Of a DNA stretch of 20,262 bases, positions 13,813 through 20,262 are shown in pieces. The position numbers were made by a program, and so were the translations under genes. Source of the DNA: Alphaproteobacteria bacterium (GTDB lineage: Bacteria > Pseudomonadota > Alphaproteobacteria > Micavibrionales > Micavibrionaceae). The stretch lies in the NCBI GenBank assembly GCA_002701555.1, contig NZVS01000080.1, forward strand, positions 1-20,262, read 5' to 3'. The notes beneath the pieces were generated by a model. It ran no database searches and had not been told where the DNA came from. It worked only from the letters and a program-made list of their open reading frames with translations. Each line of letters starts with the position of its first letter. The first letter of the stretch is position 1.

Positions 13813-14898
13813 TTGAAAAAACGCTTTTTTCTACTCATCTTAATCGTCTTAGCAATAGGCGTAATTTGGAAACACGATGCACTTATTACATCGCTGGGCC
13901 TTGGTTCAGAAAAGACTGACAGTTCCGAACGGGCGCAAGTCACAGTTAAAGTTATAACACAACCTGTTCAAATCACCTCTAATGACAGGACGTTCCGCGC
14001 AGTCGGTACAGGAAGAGCAAGACTTTCTGTTGGCATATATCCAGCAGTATCTGAAGAAGTTACAGATATTTATTTTGTGGCCCAACAAGAAGTGAAAGAG
14101 AACGACGTTCTTGTACAACTTGACAGTAGAGCCGAGGATTTGGCAGTCAAGGCCGCCCAAGTACAACTGAAAGATGCCCAAAGTCTCTTGAACAGATACG
14201 AACTGGCTGTGAAGGCCGGAGGCGTGCCTGAAAGTGAAGTCGATGCCGCGCGAGCAGATTTTGAAGCCGCACAAGTAGAGCTAGAACAGGCGAAGTTAAA
14301 TTTAGAAGAGCGTCAAATAAAAGCCCCTTTCAACGGGGTTGTCGGTATTCCGGCCGTTGACCCCGGCGACAGGGTAAATCCAGAAACCCTTATTACAGGT
14401 CTAGATGCCCGTGACACTTTATATATTGATTTTGAAGTACCGGAATCCTTGGCTGGCGCTTTGCAGAATGCTGCCGGTGAAAATCGTAAAATAACAGCTA
14501 CAACACCCGCCTATTTATCTAAGCAATTTGACGGGAAAATTTTGGCACAGGAAAGCCGGATTGATCCTGATCGCAGAACAGTTCTTGCCAGAGCTGAAAT
14601 TGATAACAAGGAAGATTTGCTTCGTCCGGGAATGTCATTTGAAACAGAATGGAATATAAAAGGGGAAAGCTATCCGACTGTTCAGGAAATTTCTGTTCAA
14701 TGGGGACGCGAAGGCTCTTTCATATGGTTGATAAAAGATGGCAAGGCGGTAAAGACCTTGGCCAATATTATTTCTCGAAAAGCAGGCCGCGTTCTACTTG
14801 AGGGTGATATCGAAAGCGGCGATCAGGTAGTTATTGAAGGCCTTCAACGTCTCCGTCCCGGTCAAAGCGTCGAAATTGTAGGAACGGCTGAAAAATGA
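13813..14898 (+). CDS. RND efflux periplasmic adaptor (membrane fusion protein)
   Basis: The adaptor bridges the inner-membrane pump and the outer-membrane channel. It has one N-terminal membrane anchor (about residues 4-20), a lipoyl/barrel-sandwich half (about 75-105), a short alpha-helical hairpin (about 105-165), the second lipoyl half with I-K-A-P-F-N-G-V-V-G (about 168-180), then beta-barrel and membrane-proximal domains to residue 361. The start is TTG (13813-13815) with GGAG 5 bases upstream; no closer ATG fits. The stop overlaps the pump gene in ATGA. The short hairpin and 361-aa length fit adaptors of the AcrA/MdtA type. Substrate not deducible. Confidence 0.93.
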   Translation: MKKRFFLLILIVLAIGVIWKHDALITSLGLGSEKTDSSERAQVTVKVITQPVQITSNDRTFRAVGTGRARLSVGIYPAVSEEVTDIYFVAQQEVKENDVLVQLDSRAEDLAVKAAQVQLKDAQSLLNRYELAVKAGGVPESEVDAARADFEAAQVELEQAKLNLEERQIKAPFNGVVGIPAVDPGDRVNPETLITGLDARDTLYIDFEVPESLAGALQNAAGENRKITATTPAYLSKQFDGKILAQESRIDPDRRTVLARAEIDNKEDLLRPGMSFETEWNIKGESYPTVQEISVQWGREGSFIWLIKDGKAVKTLANIISRKAGRVLLEGDIESGDQVVIEGLQRLRPGQSVEIVGTAEK

Positions 14899-17800
14899 AA
14901 GATTTTGGCAGTGGCCTGACCGCACTTGGTGTAAAACGCCCCATATTAATCGCCGTTATAAATTTTCTGATCATGTTGGCAGGCCTCGCAGCTTTTATGG
15001 GAGTTGACGTTCGCGAATTGCCGAATGTTGACCGCCCGATAGTCAGCGTTCGTGCCGAATATGAAGGTGCCTCCCCCCAGACGATGGACGCCGAAGTCAC
15101 TAGTATTCTCGAAAATGCAGTTGCGCGCGTATCCGGTTTAAGAAGCATTGAGTCCTCCAGTGAAGAAAACAATATGCGTTTGCGTGCCGAATTTCGGCCA
15201 GGCGTAGATTTGAATGATGCAGCCAGTGACGTAAGGGAAGCAGTAAGCCGTGCTGAACGGCAACTTCCGGATGATGTCGATCAGGTGCAGGTCGTAAAGG
15301 CCGATGAGGACGCACGCGATATCATTCAACTCTCAGTTTACAGCGACACACTTTCAAAATATGAACTGGCAGAACGTATCGAAAAAGATGTGGTTCCCGA
15401 ACTCCTTTCTATTGACGGTGTGGCAGACGTACCCTTGAGTGGTGACCAGCCCCGTGTTTTGCGGGTACTTATCAGCCCGGAAAAACTAGCTGCATTTCGT
15501 GTTCCGATAACAGACGTCATAGATACATTGCGAAATATAAGATTTGATGTTCCCGCCGGAAGCTATAAATCCGAAGGTCAGGATCTCATAGTCAGGGCTT
15601 ATGCTTCTGTTCTTCAACCCGAGGAAATAGAGGATTTACAAATACGAGACAGCATCCGCATAAGGGATATAGCGAGTGTCTTTTATGCTCCGATGGAAGC
15701 GGAATCATATTCTCTGTTAAATGGAAGAATGGTTGTTGGCCTTGGAATTGTACGACAGGCAGGCTCTAACACCATTGATATTTCTGATGAAGTAAAAAAG
15801 CGAATAGATCTTATCAATGAACGAGGGCGTGATTTCACAATTGTAACAACGTCTGATGACGCCGAATATATAAAAGGCGCTCTTATGGAAGTTGTTTTCA
15901 CTTTATGTTTTGCAATGACCATCGTGCTTATAGTTATTGCCGTTTTCCTTGGCCAGTTAAGGGCGGTTATTATTCCCGCAGTTACCATGCCTATTTCACT
16001 CATCGGTGTTCTCGCAGCCATATGGATGTTTGGTTTTTCTATAAATCTTTTGACATTACTGGCACTTGTTCTTGCCACAGGATTGATTGTTGATGATGCG
16101 ATTGTTGTTCTCGAAAACATTCAGCGACTGCGTAGTGAGGGCAAAGAAAAAATGGCCGCCGCTGTTCTTGGTACACGTCAGGTTTTCTTTGCCGTTATCG
16201 CAACAACAGTAACGTTAGTTTCAGTTTTCTTACCAATCGCTTTCCTGCCTGGCGAAACAGGTCGCCTGTTCCGCGAGTTTGGAATGGTTCTGGCAATTGC
16301 CGTCGTCATCAGCTCGTTTGTCGCTGTGACCTTGTGTCCAATGATTGCCTCCCGGCTTCCTAACCTATCTGAAACAAATCAGCATATGCTGAAAATAAGA
16401 GGCTTTCTAAACTCCCAAGGTAAAAAAGTCGGGGATCGCTATTTTTCCAGTCTTGAAAAACTAATGGCCCGCCCTCTTCTTGCCATTGCTGTAGCTATTT
16501 GTATCGCACTAGCAGGTGTTTTTGGATTTTTCATGTTGAATCAGGAACTTATGCCACGGGAAGACAGAGGGTCGGTGCGTATTTACCTTACAGGCCCTGA
16601 TGGTGCTTCTCTTGCTTATTCCGATGCTCAGGCTCGTAAAGTCGAAGCTATTTTGCAACCGTATAAAGACAAAGGTGTTATAACTGATATTTACTCAGTC
16701 ATAGGTCGTTGGGATAAGAACCGCGCTTTTATTACAGGTACTTTAAAAGACTGGGATGATCGCGACATTCGGGAAGAAGATCTTGCCGCTGAAATAAATG
16801 AGATTGTATCAGAAATGCCCGGATCCCAGATACGTATCTCGCAAGGGAGCTCTTTCGGTGGTGGCGGTAGCGGCGCGGGATTGGAACTGGCAGTATTAGG
16901 AAGCAATTACGAGGAAATCGCAGCAGCTTCTGACCTGTTAGGTGACGCCCTGATGGAACGATTACCCGAAATTGACGATGCACGCGTTCAGTTCGATACC
17001 TCCCAGCCTGAGTTGCTTTTCAACATTGACCGTGAAAAAGCCAGCGATCTTAATGTACCCATGGAGCGCATATCCCAGACCTTGCGCGTGATGGTGGATC
17101 GTTTCGATGTTATTGATCTAAGCGTAGATGACCAGGCGGTGCCCGTTATGGTGGGTCCCGCGGAGGGAGTCATTGATGATGCAGGCGACTTATTGAATAT
17201 TTTTGTAACAAATTCCAATGACGAACTAGTCCCCTTAAGTGCATTAATTACGGTTCAGGAACGAGGCGTGTCTGCAGAACTTGACCGTGTTGGACAGCGC
17301 CGGGCAGTGGAACTTGATATCGGGCTTAAGCCGGGAACGGCTCTTGGTGATGCCATGGCACGCATACGCTCTGTCTCGGATGAAGTTCTTCCCGCAGGTC
17401 ACAGCCTGATGTTTCTGGGTGAGGCCGCAACATTACAGGAAACAAATTATGAGGTCGCCCTGACTTTTGCTATTGCCCTTCTTGTTGTGTTCCTTGTGCT
17501 AGCTGCACAATTTGAAAGTTTTGGAAGTGCACTCATTGTCATCTTTACCGTTCCCTTTGGCCTGGCTGCTGCCGTATTCGCACTGCTTTTAACGGGGCAG
17601 ACCCTCAATCTTTACAGCCAGATCGGCCTTGTCATGCTCATCGGCCTTATGACCAAAAATGCCATTTTGCTGGTCGAGTTTATGGACCAGATGCGTGATG
17701 ATGGAAAAGATGTACATGATGCAATTATGGAAGGTGTAAAAATACGCCTCCGACCTGTTATAATGACAGTCCTGTCTACCGTTCTAGGTGCTTTGCCATT

Positions 17801-18005
17801 GATCTTGAGTGCAGGACCGGGGTCAGAGGCACGCGTTGCAATCGGTTGGGTTATTTTTGGTGGGCTGGGGCTTTCAACGTTGTTTACCCTTTATTTTGCC
17901 CCGCTGGGATATTCTTTAATCGCACCGCATATGAAACCACGTGCCCATACCGGACAGGAACTTGAAAAGCAGCTGGAAGATAGCGGATCAAGGGATATGA
18001 CATGA
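14895..18005 (+). CDS. RND-family multidrug efflux pump, inner-membrane permease
   Basis: AcrB-type proton-driven trimeric exporter. At 1036 aa it has the full family architecture: TM1 near 15-35, a large periplasmic loop, TM2-6 (about 330-480), TM7 near 525-550, a second periplasmic loop and TM8-12 (about 850-1010). The proton-relay residues are present: Asp-400 and Asp-401 in G-L-I-V-D-D-A-I-V-V, and Lys-921 in G-L-M-T-K-N-A-I-L-L. The family motif A-x-x-x-G-x-L-F-R-E-F follows TM5/6. It overlaps both neighbours by 4 bases. It belongs to the hydrophobe/amphiphile (HAE1) branch; a heavy-metal pump is unlikely because the metal-site signature is not seen. Substrate unknown. Confidence 0.96.
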   Translation: MKDFGSGLTALGVKRPILIAVINFLIMLAGLAAFMGVDVRELPNVDRPIVSVRAEYEGASPQTMDAEVTSILENAVARVSGLRSIESSSEENNMRLRAEFRPGVDLNDAASDVREAVSRAERQLPDDVDQVQVVKADEDARDIIQLSVYSDTLSKYELAERIEKDVVPELLSIDGVADVPLSGDQPRVLRVLISPEKLAAFRVPITDVIDTLRNIRFDVPAGSYKSEGQDLIVRAYASVLQPEEIEDLQIRDSIRIRDIASVFYAPMEAESYSLLNGRMVVGLGIVRQAGSNTIDISDEVKKRIDLINERGRDFTIVTTSDDAEYIKGALMEVVFTLCFAMTIVLIVIAVFLGQLRAVIIPAVTMPISLIGVLAAIWMFGFSINLLTLLALVLATGLIVDDAIVVLENIQRLRSEGKEKMAAAVLGTRQVFFAVIATTVTLVSVFLPIAFLPGETGRLFREFGMVLAIAVVISSFVAVTLCPMIASRLPNLSETNQHMLKIRGFLNSQGKKVGDRYFSSLEKLMARPLLAIAVAICIALAGVFGFFMLNQELMPREDRGSVRIYLTGPDGASLAYSDAQARKVEAILQPYKDKGVITDIYSVIGRWDKNRAFITGTLKDWDDRDIREEDLAAEINEIVSEMPGSQIRISQGSSFGGGGSGAGLELAVLGSNYEEIAAASDLLGDALMERLPEIDDARVQFDTSQPELLFNIDREKASDLNVPMERISQTLRVMVDRFDVIDLSVDDQAVPVMVGPAEGVIDDAGDLLNIFVTNSNDELVPLSALITVQERGVSAELDRVGQRRAVELDIGLKPGTALGDAMARIRSVSDEVLPAGHSLMFLGEAATLQETNYEVALTFAIALLVVFLVLAAQFESFGSALIVIFTVPFGLAAAVFALLLTGQTLNLYSQIGLVMLIGLMTKNAILLVEFMDQMRDDGKDVHDAIMEGVKIRLRPVIMTVLSTVLGALPLILSAGPGSEARVAIGWVIFGGLGLSTLFTLYFAPLGYSLIAPHMKPRAHTGQELEKQLEDSGSRDMT

Positions 18006-19417
18006 AGTTAAGAATTTTTCTGACAACTGGGATCATAATTCTGTCTGGCTGTGCTGTCGGGCCTGATTATGCATCCCCCGAAATAAGCTCACCAGCGCAA
18101 TTCGTGTCTCAGGATGTGTTAAGTGCTTTAAACTCGGATAAGGCTGATAAGACCGTGCCTGTAGATTGGTGGACAGGTTTTCAAGATGACACATTAAATA
18201 TGCTGGTTGAAAAAGGACTTCAAAACAATCTCGACATTGCAGCATCCATCGCACGTGTAAAACAGGCGCGAGCGGTCATCAGACTGGCTGATGCTGGTGA
18301 TAATTTAAGGGCTGATATTGACCTTTCAGGTGATGTGCAGGAACGTCGTGAACTTGACGGGGATAATGAAACCACTACGACAAGCGCTTTAGGCGCAGGG
18401 CTTGATGTTGTACAACCTCTCGACATTTTTGGAAGAACACAGCGTGAAGTTGAGGCGGCTCGCGCCCAGCTTGAGGGAACTCAAGCAGAGCTACGCAGCA
18501 TTGTGCTTCAAACAAGTTCTGACATTACAAGCGAATACCTCTTACTGCGGGGTAACCAGAGACAGATAGAACTTTTGCGTGAATCTGTTGATCTTCAGGA
18601 AAAAACACTGTCCATCGTTAAAAGCCGTTTTGATGCAGGTTTGTCTCCTGAACTGGATTTACGTCGCGCCGAAACATCGGTTGAAAACTTGCGTGCCAAT
18701 ATACCACCTCTTGAAGCCGATCTGCTTAATTCCAGAAACCGTCTGGCCAGCTTGACAGGAGCGTTTCCCGGCGCTTATGAAGTTTTACTCAGTTCTCAGA
18801 AAAACATTCCCGATTATGAAAGCCCTATTCCTGAGCTTATACCCTTGGATGTTCTGACAACACGCCCGGATGTAAGGCAAGCAGAAGCGATACTTAAAGA
18901 GGCAATCGCAAATATTGGTGTCGCAGAAGCACAATATTATCCGATCTTCCAATTGGGTGCGTCCCTGTCGGTCGGAATTACAAATGCAAGCAGCATGCCG
19001 GTAACAGAAGTCTTGATAGGATCACTTGCCGCACTCATTCAACAGGTGATTACAGATGGGGGCGCGCGTGATGCCAATTATGATATAGCAGAAGCTCAAG
19101 CCGAAGAAGCTCTTGCAAATTACAGGCAGGCATTGCGACTGGCTATTGAAGATGTGGAGATCACACTTGCAGCAATAGAATCCTCATATCGCCGTCAAAA
19201 TTCTTTAGAAAAGGCCGTTAATTCAAGCCAGCGCAGTTTTACACAAGCCGAAACACTCTATCAGCAAGGGCTTATTAGCTTTTTGGATGTTGTAGATGCA
19301 CAACGTGTTTTAGCAAGTGCGGAACAGGCCCTTGCACGTGAGCGCACAAACTACTCCACGCAAATTGCTATTCTGTTCCGCGTTCTCGGCGTGAATGTTG
19401 ATCTGGATTCAGATTAA
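18002..19417 (+). CDS. outer-membrane efflux lipoprotein, NodT/OprM family
   Basis: This is the TolC-like trimeric channel completing the tripartite pump. A lipobox L-S-G-C places the lipidated Cys at residue 17, followed by A-V-G-P-D-Y, the standard start of this family. Two repeats of coiled-coil helices and barrel strands follow. Family hallmarks include D-W-W-x-x-F (about 55-60), the L-D-x-F-G-R-T-Q-R region, R-F-D-A-G-L-S-P-E-L-D (about 212-222), T-R-P-D-V-R-Q-A-E (about 286-294) and Y-Q-Q-G-L-I-S-F-L-D-V-V-D-A-Q-R near the end. Length 471 aa is typical. It overlaps the pump gene by 4 bases and also overlaps, tail to tail, the stop of the hydrolase gene by 4 bases. Confidence 0.95.
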   Translation: MKLRIFLTTGIIILSGCAVGPDYASPEISSPAQFVSQDVLSALNSDKADKTVPVDWWTGFQDDTLNMLVEKGLQNNLDIAASIARVKQARAVIRLADAGDNLRADIDLSGDVQERRELDGDNETTTTSALGAGLDVVQPLDIFGRTQREVEAARAQLEGTQAELRSIVLQTSSDITSEYLLLRGNQRQIELLRESVDLQEKTLSIVKSRFDAGLSPELDLRRAETSVENLRANIPPLEADLLNSRNRLASLTGAFPGAYEVLLSSQKNIPDYESPIPELIPLDVLTTRPDVRQAEAILKEAIANIGVAEAQYYPIFQLGASLSVGITNASSMPVTEVLIGSLAALIQQVITDGGARDANYDIAEAQAEEALANYRQALRLAIEDVEITLAAIESSYRRQNSLEKAVNSSQRSFTQAETLYQQGLISFLDVVDAQRVLASAEQALARERTNYSTQIAILFRVLGVNVDLDSD

Positions 19418-19436
19418 AAAGCTTTTAATATTTTTT
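19413..19436 (+). terminator. weak AT-rich hairpin and T-tract at the end of the RND operon
   Basis: ATTAAAA (19413-19419) pairs with TTTTAAT (19423-19429) around a 3-base loop, followed by six T (19431-19436). The stem contains the stop codons of both convergent genes. The stem has almost no G/C, so termination would be inefficient, and the feature is inside the hydrolase coding end. Confidence 0.35.
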
Positions 19437-20259
19437 CGTGGTGCTTTATATGATCGCCAATGAAGCTTTGTATGAAGTAATAGCTGTGATCATAGCCTTC
19501 CTGCATCCTGACAATAAGCTTCTGGTTGGCTCTCGCACAGGGCTCTTGGAATAGGTCTGTTTTTAATTGCTCTTCCAGAAAGTCATCAGCAGTTCCTTGA
19601 TCAATTAAAATACCGGGATATTGCGATCGATCGTCAGTCCGCTTCATCATCTCGGTTGCGTCATAATTTTTCCAGCTCATTTTGTCGGTACCAAGATACT
19701 TACTGAACGCATTTTGCCCCCAGGGTGATTGCATGGGCGCAACAACAGGCGAAAAGGCAGATATAGACTGGTAAAGCTTGTGAAATTTAAGCCCCAGTAC
19801 CAGCGCACCATGTCCACCCATGGAATGGCCCAATATACCCTGACGGTCAGCAAGTACCGGAAACTTATCACATATAAGCTTGTTTAATTCAGTGGTAATA
19901 TAGCTTTCCATGTTAAAATGCTTATTCCAAGGCTCCTCCGTGGCATCAAGGTAAAAACCGGCACCCTTACCAAAGGCATAATCATCTTCATCAGGAACGT
20001 CGTCTCCTCTGGGGGACGTGTCGGGTGCAATAATCGCAAGTCCGGCCTCTGCCGCATAGGCATAACCCCCTGCCTTGGTTGTAAAGTTTTCATGTGTGCA
20101 GGTCAGCCCTGAGAGAAAAGTCAGAAAAGGTACTTTTCCATTATCTGCCTGAGGGGGCAGAAAAACAGAAAACCGCATATCACAATTCAAGGATGTACTT
20201 GTATGTTCATAGACAGCCAAGGTGCCGCCGTGGCATTTATGGTTTTCGATCTCTTTCAT
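19414..20259 (-). CDS. fghA: S-formylglutathione hydrolase (esterase D family)
   Basis: It hydrolyses S-formylglutathione to formate and glutathione, the last step of glutathione-dependent formaldehyde detoxification in the cytoplasm. The alpha/beta-hydrolase fold is clear: the L-T-C-T-H-E-N-F oxyanion region (about 52-59), nucleophile Ser-146 in G-H-S-M-G-G-H-G, acid Asp-225/226 in Q-G-T-A-D-D-F-L, and His-258 in G-Y-D-H-S-Y-Y-F. The 281-aa length is normal. The ATG (20257-20259) matches the family N-terminus; its ribosome-binding site lies beyond the window. The partner dehydrogenase (adhC/frmA) is expected upstream, outside the window. The 3' end overlaps the efflux lipoprotein gene by 4 bases in convergent orientation. 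Confidence 0.95.
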   Translation of the reverse strand: MKEIENHKCHGGTLAVYEHTSTSLNCDMRFSVFLPPQADNGKVPFLTFLSGLTCTHENFTTKAGGYAYAAEAGLAIIAPDTSPRGDDVPDEDDYAFGKGAGFYLDATEEPWNKHFNMESYITTELNKLICDKFPVLADRQGILGHSMGGHGALVLGLKFHKLYQSISAFSPVVAPMQSPWGQNAFSKYLGTDKMSWKNYDATEMMKRTDDRSQYPGILIDQGTADDFLEEQLKTDLFQEPCARANQKLIVRMQEGYDHSYYFIQSFIGDHIKHHEKILKAF

Positions 20260-20262
20260 AAA

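Overview
The window looks like chromosomal DNA of an AT-leaning alphaproteobacterium. The evidence is the secE-nusG-rplK cluster, a four-helix membrane protein of the alphaproteobacterial 'PhnA-like' type, an alphaproteobacterial-style pilin-like protein, a glutathione-dependent formaldehyde enzyme and a tripartite RND efflux operon. A Gram-negative envelope is certain: there is an outer-membrane factor, a probable beta-barrel, lytic transglycosylase and penicillin-binding domains. No species can be named. No tRNA, rRNA, CRISPR array, insertion sequence or prophage gene was seen, and no stretch over 300 bases lacks a gene.

Layout. 1-1572 (minus): secE, nusG, a 50-codon Cys-rich small gene, then rplK, which runs off the left edge. 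A perfect 10-bp hairpin buries the small gene's Shine-Dalgarno, and a structured leader precedes rplK. 1673-4157: a predicted outer-membrane barrel, an MscS-type channel and a four-helix membrane protein, arranged convergently then divergently, closed by a bidirectional terminator. 4182-4987 (minus): a membrane cassette of two single-helix microproteins (23 and 24 aa) followed by a four-helix protein. 5056-5817: a pilin-like secreted protein.

5875-7922: a translationally coupled pair, a radical SAM protein with a helix-hairpin-helix tail and a DUF4130-type partner. This is the known but functionally unresolved 'DNA modification/repair' pair, here without a fused uracil-DNA-glycosylase domain. 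8004-10577: one polypeptide joining a Slt-type lytic transglycosylase to a D,D-carboxypeptidase-like domain, behind a strong sigma70-like promoter. 10659-12449 (minus): a secreted Cys-rich modular protein. 12556-13621 (minus): an ArsC/Spx-family reductase and a short-chain dehydrogenase in overlap.

13813-19417: a complete RND efflux operon (adaptor, pump, outer-membrane lipoprotein) with 4-base overlaps, preceded by two inverted repeats that look like a repressor-controlled promoter. It collides tail-to-tail, overlapping by 4 bases, with S-formylglutathione hydrolase at the right edge.

The best candidates for something undescribed are the small Cys-rich gene with its occluded ribosome-binding site inside the nusG-rplK interval, the two-microprotein membrane cassette, and the transglycosylase/carboxypeptidase fusion whose Ser-x-Asn motif is not canonical.
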